A DNA stretch of 64,000 nucleotides from Lachnospiraceae bacterium. GTDB lineage: Bacteria > Bacillota > Clostridia > Lachnospirales > Lachnospiraceae. The notes under the pieces are model-generated. The model was not told where the DNA came from. It did not search any database and saw nothing but the letters and a program-made list of their open reading frames with translations. The stretch spans positions 1 through 64,000 of the forward strand of contig CABJAV010000013.1 in assembly GCA_902363675.1 (NCBI GenBank), in the 5' to 3' direction. How positions within the stretch are numbered: position 1 is the stretch's first letter; the number at the start of each line of letters is the position of its first letter. Shown one piece after another: positions 32,989 to 44,700 of the stretch. The translations under genes were made by a program, and so were the position numbers.

Positions 32989-34705
32989 GGCACTAATGTC
33001 CCTGATACTGTCGGCAATACTTTTTTGTATGCCGATTGGGGCATTTTTTGCAAACAGGGCAAATACTGTGGAGGTTCATGCGGAGGATACTGCCGAGCAG
33101 AAAACGGAAAGTGCAAGTGACGCGGAAAATACAGTTACACCCGGCAATGGCAGGGAAGAAAATTCAGGAACAGATACCGGAGAGGGAAAGACGGAAAATT
33201 CCACAGAAGGCACAACAGAAGATTCGTCTGAAGAAACACAGCCTGCCGCAAAATGCACCTGCAAAGAAAAGTGCAGCCAGTATGCGGTGGATGAAGATTG
33301 TGAGGTGTGTGCAAAGAACTATAAGGAATGTACCTATATCAATCCGAGCGTAAAAATCACAATCAATACACCTTCTGGGTGGCATAACGATACCACTAAG
33401 GTGATAGTCAAAGTAGAAGATACGATAGTTTCCGGTAATTTTACCGTTCAGACAGTAAAGGCGAAAGTCGGGCAGAATGGAAGCTGGACAGATATTACCG
33501 AGGATATGTACATAGAGATTTCCGAAAACAGCACTATTTATGTGCAGGTCACAGACCAGAAGGGCAAGACCTATGAGAAAAATCGCTATATCAAGTGCTT
33601 TGATTTTACGAAGCCTACCTTAAATGCGGCAGTCAGCGATGGTCTATTGAGTATTCAGGCACATGATACGGATTCCGGTATCAAGGCAATCTATGTCAAT
33701 GGCTATGAGTTTACCGACCATACGAATGGTGCTTTGAATATCCGTCTGCAACAGTTTGATGCAGGATATCAGTATTTCACGATTTCAGCCATGGATAATG
33801 CAGGAAATACCTCAGAAATCTATAAAACAGCCAATCCGTATTACACCGATCCGGAAAACAAGGACAGCAATGAAAAAGATCCGGCACAGCAGCTCCCGGT
33901 GGATGCGTCAGCAACCAAGCCTAGCTCTGCAACCGCACAGGTTACAGACCATACCAAGACAGACAGCAATGGAAATACTGTTTCCCAAACAGGCAGTGGA
34001 ACAACTTCAAGCAGTACAGGAACATCAGCCAAGCAGTCCCCGAGTACGGGAGATACTTCTAAGGATACCGACCAGAGCAGTGACAGCCAGACTTCTGAAA
34101 AAGGCAAGGAATTTTATACAATTCAGACTGCATCAGAAAAGGTATTTTATCTGGTGATTGATCGTGACGGGGAAGATGAAAAGGTATATTTCCTTACCGA
34201 AGTCAGTGAAAATGACCTGTTAAATACCACAACGGATAACAGCGAGACACTTCCGAAAAATTCAGCGGCATTGGAATCTGCAATCCCTACCAAAGACAGC
34301 GCATTATCAAACAATAATGCTGATACCACAGGAGATAAAACACAGGGAGCAGAAAGTGTTGAGGACAGCAACGAAGATAGCACGGAAGATACAAGTGAGC
34401 CGAAAGAGGATACCGCAAAAGCAGATGGTTCCGGCTTTACATATATTTTAATAGGCATTGCTGCGGTAGCTGTGATCGGAGTGGTATATGTTGTGAAGTC
34501 TAAGAAGAAAAAGGAAAACTTCATTGATGAGGATGAAGATGAGGACGAGCTTGACGAGGACTATGATTATGAGGACGAAGCCGAGCAGGATTCAGACGAA
34601 GCATTCTTAAATGGTGGCGATGATACAGAATCAGAGGACACAGGCGAGAATGACAGTGAAGATAACAGTGACAACGATAATGATGAAGAAAACGGGGAGG
34701 AATAG
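32963..34705 (+). CDS. CD1107-family secreted surface protein (DUF4366)
   Basis: A 580-residue protein. The ATG at 32963 follows AAAGGAGG; an upstream frame to 32903 is not needed. A signal peptide (MKMKKLSVKALMSLILSAIL...) is followed by a Thr/Glu-rich spacer, a Cys cluster (CTCKEKCSQY, CEVCAKNYKEC), Ig-like beta domains (about 140-320), a long Ser/Thr-rich stalk, one C-terminal membrane span (about 500-520, YILIGIAAVAVIGVVYVV) and an acidic Asp/Glu tail. It is thus anchored outside the membrane, probably touching the recipient or shaping the mating pore. It lies 2 bases before topB. Confidence 0.88.
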   Translation: MKMKKLSVKALMSLILSAILFCMPIGAFFANRANTVEVHAEDTAEQKTESASDAENTVTPGNGREENSGTDTGEGKTENSTEGTTEDSSEETQPAAKCTCKEKCSQYAVDEDCEVCAKNYKECTYINPSVKITINTPSGWHNDTTKVIVKVEDTIVSGNFTVQTVKAKVGQNGSWTDITEDMYIEISENSTIYVQVTDQKGKTYEKNRYIKCFDFTKPTLNAAVSDGLLSIQAHDTDSGIKAIYVNGYEFTDHTNGALNIRLQQFDAGYQYFTISAMDNAGNTSEIYKTANPYYTDPENKDSNEKDPAQQLPVDASATKPSSATAQVTDHTKTDSNGNTVSQTGSGTTSSSTGTSAKQSPSTGDTSKDTDQSSDSQTSEKGKEFYTIQTASEKVFYLVIDRDGEDEKVYFLTEVSENDLLNTTTDNSETLPKNSAALESAIPTKDSALSNNNADTTGDKTQGAESVEDSNEDSTEDTSEPKEDTAKADGSGFTYILIGIAAVAVIGVVYVVKSKKKKENFIDEDEDEDELDEDYDYEDEAEQDSDEAFLNGGDDTESEDTGENDSEDNSDNDNDEENGEE

Positions 34706-34707
34706 AG

Positions 34708-36825
34708 ATGGAGCTTGTAATTGCAGAGAAGCCGAGCGTGGCACAGAGCATTGCGGCAGTTCTTGGTGCCACACAGCGTAAGGACGGTTATTTGGAAGGC
34801 AATGACTATCTGGTATCATGGTGTGTGGGACATCTGGTAGAACTGGTACAGCCGGAAAGCTATGAGGAAGCATGGAAGAAATGGAGTTATGACAATCTTC
34901 CGATCATCCCACAGGAATGGCAGCATGAAGTGAAAAGTGATACGAAAGCACAGTATCAGATTTTGAAAAAACTTATGCATGATGACAGGGTGGATGCAGT
35001 TGTGTGTGCTACCGATGCCGGAAGGGAGGGAGAGTTGATCTTCCGCCTGACCTACAACATGGCAGGATGCAGAAAACCGATGAAACGATTATGGATTTCT
35101 TCCATGGAGGAGAGTGCTATCCGTGACGGCTTCCATAATCTTCGTCCAGGCAGTGATTATGACAATCTGTACAAGTCAGCACTATGCAGGCAGGAAGCAG
35201 ACTGGCTTGTGGGTATCAATGGCACTAGGCTTTTTACGGTATTGTATGGTGGCAAGGCATTAAAGGTCGGCAGAGTGCAGACACCGACACTTGCCATGCT
35301 GGTAGACCGTGAAAGTAAAATCATGAATTTCAAGAAAGAAGCCTATTATATGGCTCATATCATGGAAAATGGTCTGGATGCTGTATCGGAGCATATCAGT
35401 GATAAAACGGAAGCAGAGAGGATTGCAGGAGCCTGTGAAAACGGACAGGCTCTTGTCACTTCCGTGGTAAAGGAAGAAAAGTGGGTAGCACCGCCGAAGC
35501 TCTATGATCTTACCACACTCCAGAGGGATGCAAACCGTCTGTTTGGTTTTACTGCCAAGCAGACATTGGAATATACCCAGAGCCTTTATGAAAAGAAACT
35601 TGTCACTTATCCGAGAACGGACAGCCAGTATCTTTCCGATGACATGGAAGGTACTGCAAAAAATGTGATCGAAGCGATTTTCAATTCTCTGTTATTTGAG
35701 CAGAATATCATGTTCAATCCAGATATTAAAAGAATTTTGAACAGCAAGAAAGTGACGGACCACCACGCAATCATTCCTACCATGGAGATCATCAAGCAGG
35801 ACTTAAAGGCAATCCCGGAGAGCGAAATGAAGATACTTTCCCTTTGTGCAAACCGTCTGCTGTGTGCGACCGGGGAGAAGCACATTTATAATTCCACAAA
35901 GGCAGTGATTACCTGCAACAATACTGTATTTAAGGTATCTGGCAAGGAAGTGTGGAAAAATGGATGGAAGGAATTTGAGGATTTCTTCAAAAATTCCTAT
36001 AAAACCGCAGAGGATAAATCGGATGCAGAGGAAGAAAAGAAACTGCCGGAGCTTCATGAGGGCATGATGATTGCAGTGGAGCAGACAAAGGTTTCCGAGC
36101 ATTTCACACAGCCGCCAAAACATTACACTGAAGATTCCCTTTTGTCTGCAATGGAACGAGCCGGAAACGAGGACATGACTGACGATGTGGAGCGCAAAGG
36201 ACTCGGTACACCTGCCACCAGAGCAGACATTATAGAGAAGTTAGTCAAGGACGGTTTCGTGAAGCGTGAGAAAAAGCAGATCATACCGACAGAGGATGGA
36301 ATGAAGCTGATTACGGTGCTTCCCGATGTGGTAAAGTCACCGAAACTTACCGCTGATTGGGAAAATGCCCTTACCCTTGTTGCAAAGGGAGAGATGGAGC
36401 GTGAGGACTTTATGGCAGATATTGAAACAATGGTATCTGACTTAATCCACACCTACCACGAAGTCAGTGACGAGCAGAAAAAGATGTTCGCACAGGAGCA
36501 GAAGGTACTTGGTAAATGTCCGAACTGCGGCGGAGAGGTGGTAAAGGGAAAATACGGAGCTTTCTGCAAGAATAAGTGCGGCATGAATGTAAGCCGGATC
36601 ATGGGCGTTTCCCTGTCAGATGAACAGGTGGAAAGCCTGCTTGACGGGAAAAAGACGTTGCTAAAGGGGCTTACAAGCAAGGCGGGCAAGAAATACGATG
36701 CCTATATCATTCCGAGCGGTACGGAAGAATACCACTACACAAAGGACGGAGAAGAAAAGTCCGGAGTGCAGTTTAAGTTTGTCATGGAGTTTCCCAATAA
36801 GAAATTCACAGGAAAGAAAAAATAA
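34708..36825 (+). CDS. topB: DNA topoisomerase III (type IA), ICE-encoded
   Basis: A 705-residue enzyme that passes single strands, useful during conjugative DNA processing. The TOPRIM domain starts at the N-terminus (MELVIAEKPSVAQSIAAVL; CATDAGREGELIFR), the active-site tyrosine is Tyr301 in LVTYPRTDS, and the end has a zinc-ribbon-like CPNCGGEV...CKNKCGM and a C-terminal repeat domain. Type IA topoisomerases are regular members of Tn1549-like ICE operons. Ribosome site GGGGAGG; it begins 2 bases after the CD1107 gene. Confidence 0.94.
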   Translation: MELVIAEKPSVAQSIAAVLGATQRKDGYLEGNDYLVSWCVGHLVELVQPESYEEAWKKWSYDNLPIIPQEWQHEVKSDTKAQYQILKKLMHDDRVDAVVCATDAGREGELIFRLTYNMAGCRKPMKRLWISSMEESAIRDGFHNLRPGSDYDNLYKSALCRQEADWLVGINGTRLFTVLYGGKALKVGRVQTPTLAMLVDRESKIMNFKKEAYYMAHIMENGLDAVSEHISDKTEAERIAGACENGQALVTSVVKEEKWVAPPKLYDLTTLQRDANRLFGFTAKQTLEYTQSLYEKKLVTYPRTDSQYLSDDMEGTAKNVIEAIFNSLLFEQNIMFNPDIKRILNSKKVTDHHAIIPTMEIIKQDLKAIPESEMKILSLCANRLLCATGEKHIYNSTKAVITCNNTVFKVSGKEVWKNGWKEFEDFFKNSYKTAEDKSDAEEEKKLPELHEGMMIAVEQTKVSEHFTQPPKHYTEDSLLSAMERAGNEDMTDDVERKGLGTPATRADIIEKLVKDGFVKREKKQIIPTEDGMKLITVLPDVVKSPKLTADWENALTLVAKGEMEREDFMADIETMVSDLIHTYHEVSDEQKKMFAQEQKVLGKCPNCGGEVVKGKYGAFCKNKCGMNVSRIMGVSLSDEQVESLLDGKKTLLKGLTSKAGKKYDAYIIPSGTEEYHYTKDGEEKSGVQFKFVMEFPNKKFTGKKK

Positions 36826-36841
36826 AAGGAGGATGTAACAA

Positions 36842-37108
36842 ATGGGAGCAGAAGAAACAAAGAAAGTACAGGACAATGAGAGCAAGGCGGACAAGTTTGT
36901 CCGTCTTGGGGAGTATCGTGTGAACAAGGTCATTGATGCAATCTGCAGGCTTGAGAACCTTTCCAACCGCACCAATTATGAGTATACACAGGAGCAGGTG
37001 GAAGCCATGTTTTCCATTATGGAAAAAAGGCTTTTGGAAGTCAAAGGCAGATTTGCCCCGAAAAAGGAAAAAGAAGATACGTTTTCATTTGGAAGAAAAG
37101 CAGAATAG
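36842..37108 (+). CDS. Small charged ICE protein, unrecognised
   Basis: An 88-residue, helical, Lys/Glu-rich protein (KADKFVRLGEYRVNKVIDAI, then TQEQVEAMFSIMEKRLLEVK). Ribosome site AAAGGAGGA. It stands 16 bases after topB and before another small gene and the DUF5688 gene, in an unbroken operon. No signal peptide or metal motif. I do not recognise a family; similar small open frames with this start (ADKFVRLGEYR) occur beside topB in related ICEs as I recall. Confidence 0.65.
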   Translation: MGAEETKKVQDNESKADKFVRLGEYRVNKVIDAICRLENLSNRTNYEYTQEQVEAMFSIMEKRLLEVKGRFAPKKEKEDTFSFGRKAE

Positions 37109-37122
37109 GGAGGAAAGTCAGA

Positions 37123-37257
37123 ATGAAGCAGTTAGAAAAAGAAATCAATGTAACAAGCCAGAGAAACATGATGAAGAGGTACCAGATGTATGGTGCCACA
37201 GTATCAAAGCTGACAGAGAAATCACAGAATGACACCAAGAAGGGAGAGAGAAAGTAA
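37123..37257 (+). CDS. 44-residue basic peptide gene
   Basis: Reads MKQLEKEINVTSQRNMMKRY and ends KGERK-stop. Ribosome site GGGAGGAAAG gives confidence that it is translated. The stop codon TAATG shares its last base with the start of the DUF5688 gene, so it may serve to couple translation. Very basic; could bind nucleic acid, but nothing proves it. Confidence 0.6.
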   Translation: MKQLEKEINVTSQRNMMKRYQMYGATVSKLTEKSQNDTKKGERK

Positions 37258-38360
37258 TGGAATATAGAGATTTTGTAGAACAGGTAAAAGAACAGATACA
37301 GGATTTCCTTCCTGAAAAGTTTGCAGATGCTGCAGTTGAGGTCAATCAGATTGTAAAGAATAATGACTGTGTTCTGGACGGTCTGATGGTAAGAACAGAG
37401 GAAAGCAATATTGCACCTACCATTTATCTGAATCCATATTTTGAGCAGATACAGGATGGTGCTGAATTGGATGATGTGTTAGCTCAGATTGCAAGTGTGT
37501 ATCAGTCACATTATATAGATCATGATATAGATGTATCGGCAGTTACCGATTTTGACAAGATTAAGGAAAAAATTGTATGTAAGCTGATCAACGAGGAAGC
37601 AAATAAGCAGTTCCTTCAGGATAAACCGTACTCCAAGTTGGAAGATTTAGCAGTTGTGTATCAGATTTTAATGGATAAAACAGGAGAAGGAACTGCGACC
37701 ATTACCATTACAGATAATCTGATGGATGGATATGGAATCACACTTGAAGAACTGCATGACCAGGCGTTGCAGAATATGGATACTTTGCAGCCACATAGTT
37801 TCAAAGGAATGAATGAGACGGTTGCGGAGATGATTGCAGTTGATATTGCAAGAGAACAAAATGTGGGTATGGATGAAGCAAAAGAAATGGCAATGCAGAT
37901 GATGCCGGATATTCCCGATACCATGTATGTGCTGACAAATGATACAAAAGTAAATGGGGCGGCTGCAATTTTAAACGATGATATCAGACAGGAGATCGCT
38001 GAGAAGGTAGGAGATTTTTACATGCTGCCTTCTTCAATCCATGAAACGCTGATTATACCGAAAGATGCGGGAATGGAGTTTAAAGAACTTGAGCAGATGG
38101 TACAGGAAGTAAATCAGACACAGGTGGCGCCTGGAGAACGTCTTTCGGATCATGTATATGAGTATGATGCCAAAGAACATGAACTGTTCCGCAGTGACCG
38201 GGCAGAGGAACGTGCTAAGCAGAAAGAGGAAAAAGGAGATAACCGTCATGAGCGTGTTTCAGTAAAGGAGAAGCTTGCGGAGAAGAAGGATGCTGTTATT
38301 AAAATGAATGCCGGGAAAGAGCATTCTGCACCGGAAAAGAAAAAGGAAGCCGTAATATAG
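37257..38360 (+). CDS. DUF5688 family protein
   Basis: A 367-residue soluble protein found on Lachnospiraceae ICEs; function unknown. The body (MEYRDFVEQVKEQIQDFLPE, ITITDNLMDGYGITLEELH, and MYVLTNDTKVNGAAAILNDD) fits DUF5688 as I recall. The C-terminal 60 residues are a charged tail with RVSVKEKLAEKK beginning 35 residues from the end. The same motif ends the SNF2 protein, the DUF6674 protein and the ArdC-type giant protein (see findings), which suggests a shared delivery or docking signal. The start is coupled to the peptide gene before it. Confidence 0.78.
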   Translation: MEYRDFVEQVKEQIQDFLPEKFADAAVEVNQIVKNNDCVLDGLMVRTEESNIAPTIYLNPYFEQIQDGAELDDVLAQIASVYQSHYIDHDIDVSAVTDFDKIKEKIVCKLINEEANKQFLQDKPYSKLEDLAVVYQILMDKTGEGTATITITDNLMDGYGITLEELHDQALQNMDTLQPHSFKGMNETVAEMIAVDIAREQNVGMDEAKEMAMQMMPDIPDTMYVLTNDTKVNGAAAILNDDIRQEIAEKVGDFYMLPSSIHETLIIPKDAGMEFKELEQMVQEVNQTQVAPGERLSDHVYEYDAKEHELFRSDRAEERAKQKEEKGDNRHERVSVKEKLAEKKDAVIKMNAGKEHSAPEKKKEAVI

Positions 38361-38372
38361 GAGGAGTGGGAT

Positions 38373-38708
38373 ATGTATACAACAGGAGATAAGCTATTAA
38401 ACGTGATGAAAGAGGAAGAAATCGGGATTGCGGAGCTTTCCAAAATTTCCGGTGTGCCGGAGAGAATAATCCTTGACATTATGGCAGGAGTTAAGGAGCC
38501 GGAGCTTGGTGCTATGTGCAAGATTGCAGAGGGACTGGGTATCTGTGTCCATGAACTTCGTGCGGATGAGGAGAGTTATGCGGTATCCGTTCCGAAGGAT
38601 ACCCTTGCCAAGCTGATTGTTGTCAGCGAGATTAACGGAGTGGAACTTGAGGAACTGATTAACTGTATTCTGGAAAAAGGTATTGAGGAGCATGGTTTTT
38701 ATGCCTGA
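38373..38708 (+). CDS. XRE-type DNA-binding protein with C-terminal helical domain
   Basis: A 111-residue protein. Residues 6-64 form a Cro/CI-like helix-turn-helix (IGIAELSKISGVPERIILD, KEPELGAMCKIAEGLGICVH). The end (VSVPKDTLAKLIVVSEINGV, CILEKGIEEHGF) is a small helical domain. It follows the DUF5688 gene by 12 bases with AGGAGGAG, and a terminator-like hairpin separates it from the SNF2 giant gene, so it may regulate this or the whole transfer region. Confidence 0.78.
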   Translation: MYTTGDKLLNVMKEEEIGIAELSKISGVPERIILDIMAGVKEPELGAMCKIAEGLGICVHELRADEESYAVSVPKDTLAKLIVVSEINGVELEELINCILEKGIEEHGFYA

Positions 38709-38729
38709 TGCCGATAAGTAACTGATCAC

Positions 38730-38767
38730 AGGCTGTAGGGTGCTTAAAGTGCCTTACAGCCTTTTTT
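38730..38767 (+). terminator. Terminator-like hairpin upstream of the SNF2 gene
   Basis: AGGCTGTAGGGTGC (38730-38743) pairs with the stretch ending at GCCTTACAGCCT (38750-38761), followed by T6. It ends 14 bases before the SNF2 ATG. If it terminated fully, the giant gene would not be expressed, so readthrough or antitermination is implied. Confidence 0.75.
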
Positions 38768-38780
38768 ACGGAGGTTTACC

Positions 38781-41700
38781 ATGAGAAAATATAAATTGAT
38801 TTCCGCACTGGCAGAGGAAACAGCAAAAGAAGTCGTGCGGAATGAAGAAAACTGGAGGAGATACCTAAATACTGCTTCCAGATTGTATAAATATCCATTT
38901 AAGGAACAGCTTTTAATCTATGCCCAAAGACCGGAGGCAACCGCCTGTGCTTCCATAGAGATATGGAATGAAAAGATGCACTGCTGGGTAAACAAAGGTG
39001 CAAAGGGCATTGCACTGATAGATGAGGATATTTTTTCCGGTTTGAAGTATGTCTTTGATATTTCAGATGTGCATAAGGCAAGAAGAATCGGACAATTCCC
39101 TAACCTTTGGGAAATGCGTGAGGAACACATGGAATCGGTGATTTCCCGTCTGGAAAAGACTTATGGGGATACCGACAGGGAAGCCGGGTTTGTGGGACGT
39201 ATCCGGGAGATTGCCGGACGGATTGCAGAGGACTGTTATAAAGAGCTTGCTTCAGATATGGAATACTTAAAGGAAGGGAGCTTTTTAGAGGAACTGGACG
39301 AGCTGAACGTGGAAGTAAGGATACGGGAAACCCTTGCCGACAGCCTTGCCTATACCGTTTTAAAGCGGTGTGGCATGGAGGAGGGTGAGCTTGCCGAGGA
39401 AATAAACTTCCCTTATATCCATGAGTTTAACACAGTGGAAACGCTGTCACAGCTTGGCAGTAACGTGTCCGATTTATCAAAGCCTATCCTGATGGAGATA
39501 GGCAAAGCAATCGGGGTGTATGAGAGGGAGAAAGCAGAGAACCGCACAGCGGAAAATTCTGTTCAAAAAGGACTTGCAAACACCTCAGAAACACGCTACA
39601 ATGCTTTAAAGCGCGAAAGCAAAAACCAAGACGGAGAATCTATCACACAGACCGGAGAAGCCGGGGAAAGGAGCAAATATGATGAATCTGATATACGAGA
39701 AGAATGGGGATTATCAGATACCGATGGTAGTAATGGACGAACAGCCGAAGGAGGTACTGACAAAGTACGGACTGATGAGGAAGAAGTTCTTACAGGAGCA
39801 CAAGAACGGAGTATATACGGGACTTCTTCTGAGTGGGAAGCTGAAGGAACACCTGTTGATGATACAGGAGCAGGCAGAGGAGAGAATGGAACTTCTGACC
39901 GGACAGATGAAGGAGAGAGAGGGGATAACGGAGCAGATGAAAGTAGAGAATCAGATGCTCTGGGTAGCGAAGATGAACAGCATCGTACACTCGGCAGAGG
40001 AGATCGTGATGACGGAACTGATCTACAGTTAAATATCGAACAGCCGGAGGGAACCTATCAGCAGTTAAGCCTGTTTCCGAGCTTTGAGGAACAGGTCGGC
40101 ACTATCGCAGCAGCGGAAGCAAGTATTCAGTATACCATGCCCGCTGCTTTTTCGTTGCCACAGGAGCAGATTGACAGTATCTTGCGTAGTGGCGGCGGTA
40201 GGGATAACAGCAGAAAGCGTATCTATGCCAAGTATCAGCAGGGTAAGGCACCGGAAGAAATGGCAGAATTTTTAAAGAACGAGTATAAGACCACCGGAAA
40301 AGGTTTTGAGTTTGACGGAAATCCTGTTTCACTGTGGTTTGATGAAATGGGTATGCGTATCGGTTACGGTACATCGGCAAAAGAAAATACCCTTGCAGTG
40401 ATGAGCTGGAGCGAAGTGGAGAGCCATATCCGTGTTATGGTGGAGAATGGTACTTATATGAGTGCCAATGAAGTATTCCTTGTGAATGCGGTGGAGCGTG
40501 AGAGAATTGCTACGGACATTAACAATTTCTTCCGTGATGGTATATCGGAAATGCCGGAGAATCTGGAGCTTAAATTTTCTGACTACCCGGCAAGCATGGA
40601 AAGGCTATGCGAGCTTTTATCAACAACTGAGGGCAGAGAACTGATTAAGAATGAGCTTGAAAAGGCAAAGGAACAGCTTGACAGCGGAGAAAAGCAGATT
40701 AAATGGCGGTATGTGAAAAGACCGGATTATTTATTAGAACAGCTTGCGGATTTAGGTGTGGAAAAGAAAGAATTTCCGGCACCTGATACGGTTGAGGTAA
40801 GGAATGAGGACTTCATCACACAGGACGAGATTGATTACAGGCTGACAGGAGGAAGCGGCTTTGAACATGGAAAATTCCGTATCTATGAGTATTTCATGGA
40901 AGGGCATGACAAGAAAGATAACATTGCTTTTCTGAAAAATGAATATGGTACGGGCGGCAGCTCCCACGCACTTCCAGGAAGTGACAGAGCGCACGAGGAT
41001 CACGATGCCAAAGGTATCCGTCTGGAGAAAGGTAACTATGGCAATCCTTACGCAAAGGTGCTTTTAAACTGGAATGTAGTAGAGAAACGTATCCGAGAGC
41101 TTGTGCAGGCAGATAAATACCTTTCGCCGGAGGGAAAGGAAGCCTATGCACAGTATAAACAGGAACAGGCAGAGAAAGCCATGCAAAAAGAACAGGCGAA
41201 GTTGGAGCGTGGTGTAACCAATCAGGAATTAGATAGAGAAACAGGAACTGTTGCTGAAGGAGAACCAAAAGCACCAGAAACCGGAAAAACAGACATAGAG
41301 CAGTTAAATAAAAGGCTGTCTGAAATGTCGGCTGTGGTTAAAATCTGCGGAGCATTAGACCGGAAAGATGTGGTTGGCTGGAACGAGGAAACACAGGCGG
41401 TCACGATTACTGACGATGAGCGTACTTTAGAAGGAAAAGAGGTCTATGATTTCCTTTTTGCAGAAGCGGCAGACTATGTAATGATGCAGACAATCAGTGG
41501 CGAAACAGAAAAAGCTCTGGAGATGGACGGTCTGTTAAAGGATGCCAGACAGTATGCGTCACGTTATGAGGGAGAGCCTTCCATAGAGCAGACAGAAGAA
41601 CAGCCTTTGACTGCGGATGATGTTCAAAACCTTGTATTGATAGACCGGGAATATATCAGAGGTACACGAACAACAGTCTATGATTTTGAGTGTGATATTC

Positions 41701-44700
41701 GTGGGGAACATGATAAGCTGCAATATACGCTTGAGTACCATGATGACGGAGAAGGCTTTACCATTCATACGGAGAAGAATGATATTTGGGAACGTATGCC
41801 GGAGCCTGAACTGGCACGATTGGAGGGTATTCTTGGCAGGGAAGCATTATATTTTAAGTACCATGATAAAATAGCCGGGGCAAAGAGCCTTGAGGACATG
41901 GAGGAGATTCGTTTCAGCATTATGGAAGAAGAATCTCCTTATTTTTCTGCTGTTTCCCAAAGAGTATGGGGTGAATATGAACAGAAAAATGAAGAATTGT
42001 CCAATCCAATGCAAGAAAGTGAAGTGATTGCCGAACCAGAGCCGCAGAATGAAGCAGAAGCGCCAAAGGAACAGCCACAGATTGACAAATCGGGTGCAGT
42101 CAACTTCCACATTGCTCCGGAAACAGAGGAAAGTGCCGGAAAAGGCTTTGCGGCAAAAGAAAAATTCCGTCAGAACGTGGAAGCTATCAGAACGCTTGAA
42201 AAGATTGAGAGCGAAAACCGTATTGCCACACCAGAAGAACAGGAGATTTTAGCAAAATATGTAGGCTGGGGCGGTCTTGCCGATGCCTTTGATGAAACCA
42301 AAGCGAATTGGGCAAGTGAATATCAGGAATTAAAGAGCCTGTTGTCAGCCGAGGAATACGATTCAGCAAGGGAAAGTACCTTAAATGCGCACTATACAAG
42401 CTCTGTAATTATCAAAGCAATTTATGATGCGATGGAACGAATGGGCTTTTCAAAAGGAAACATCTTGGAGCCGGCAATGGGTATTGGAAACTTTTTCGGT
42501 ATGTTGCCGGAAAATATGCAGGAGAGCAGGCTTTATGGTGTGGAGCTGGACGGAATTACCGGAAGAATTGCAAGGCAGCTATACCCGAATGCCGATGTGA
42601 AAATTACAGGATTTGAAAAGACAGATTATCCAAACGATTTCTTTGATGTTGCAATTGGAAACGTGCCATTTGGTCAGTACAAGGTAGCAGACAGAGCCTA
42701 CGATAAGCATAACTTTCTCATACACGATTATTTTTTTTCCAAAGCCTTAGATAAGGTCAGACCGGGCGGCGTAGTGGCATTTGTCACCTCAAAGGGAACA
42801 ATGGATAAGAAAAGCCCGGAAGTCAGAAAGTACCTTGCGCAGAGAGCGGAGCTTCTTGGAGCAATCAGGCTTCCCAACACAGCCTTTAAGGAAAATGCGG
42901 GGACGGAGGTCACTTCGGACATTCTTTTCTTAAAGAAGCGTGACAGGGTAATCGACATCGAGCCGGATTGGGTGCATCTTTGTGAAAATGAAGATGGCAT
43001 AGCCATGAACCAGTATTTTGCCGACCACCCGGAGATGATCATGGGAAAAATGGAAATGGTCAGCGGGCAGTTTGGCATGGAAGCCACCTGTACACCGGAT
43101 ACCACCATTCCTCTATCCAAGCAGCTTGAAAGGGCTGTATCCCATATTGAGGGCAGCATTGACGAGGTAGAGTTCGATGAGCTTGATGATGAGCTGGCAA
43201 GAGAAGCCATTCCCGCCGATCCGAGCGTTAAGAATTACAGTTACACTATCGTGGACGAGAGGGTGTATTACCGGGAAAATTCCATTATGAAGCCTGTGGA
43301 TGTATCAGAAACGATGGAGCAGCGCATGAAAGGTATGGTGCAGATTCGTGACTGTACACAGGAGCTGATTGATTATCAATTAAACGAGTACCCGGAAGAT
43401 ATGATTAAGAGCAAGCAGGCAGAGCTTAATGAGCTGTATGATGCGTTTTCCAAGAAATACGGTCTGATTAATTCACAGACCAATAAGAGAGCGTTTAACC
43501 AGGACTCAAGTTATTGTCTGCTTTGTTCATTGGAGAAATTAGACGATGAGGGCAACTTCAAAGGCAAGGCGGATATGTTTTCCAAGCGAACCATTAAAAA
43601 AGCAGAAGTTGTCACAAGCGTGGATACCGCAAGTGAAGCACTGGCGGTGTCATTAGGGGAAAAGGCAAGGGTAGACCTAGCCTATATGTCGGAGCTTACG
43701 GGAAAAAGCGAGGAAGATGTGGCAAAGGAACTTGCCGGAATTATTTTTCAGAATCCGGTTACAGAAAAGTGGGAAACCGCAGACGAGTATTTAAGCGGCA
43801 ATGTCCGGGAGAAGCTGGCAACCGCAAGGGTATTTGCAGAGAACCGTCCGGAGTTTGCAATCAATGTCACAGCCCTTGAGGGTGTACAGCCAAAGGAGCT
43901 TGATGCAAGCGAGATTGAGGTGCGTATCGGTGCCACATGGATAGATCCGAAGTACATCGAAGATTTCATGCGGGAAACCTTTGAAACACCGGATTACCTT
44001 TTTGACCGTAACCTTGTAGGGGTGCAGTATTCCGATGTGACAGGACAATGGAATGTAAAGGGCAAAAATGCGGATCGTGGCAATGCTCTTGTCAACATGA
44101 CCTACGGAACGAGCCGGGCAAATGCCTACCGTATTCTGGAGGATTCCTTAAACCTTCGTGATACCCGTATTTTTGATACGATTGAGGAAGATGGAAAGGA
44201 AAAGAGAGTTCTTAACAAAAAGGAAACCACGCTTGCCAGCCAGAAACAGGAAGCCATAAGGGAAGCCTTTAAGGACTGGGTATTTCGTGATCCGGAGCGC
44301 AGACAGACCTTGTGTGCCAAGTACAACGAGCTTTTCAATTCCACCAGACCAAGAGAGTATGACGGTTCCCACCTAAAGTTTCCGGGCATGACACCGGACA
44401 TTACATTAAGACCACATCAGCTTAATGCAGTGGCACATCAGCTTTATGGGGATAATACCCTGCTTGCCCATTGTGTGGGTGCAGGTAAGACCTTTGAAAT
44501 GATTGCTGCAGCAATGGAGAGCAAGCGGTTAGGGCTTTGCCAAAAGAGCTTATTTGTCGTACCGAACCATTTAACAGAGCAGTGGGCGAGTGATTTCCTG
44601 CGCCTGTATCCGGGTGCCAATATTTTAGCTGCCACAAAGAAAGATTTTGAGCCTGCCAACCGTAAGAAATTCTGTTCCCGTATTGCAACCGGGGACTATG

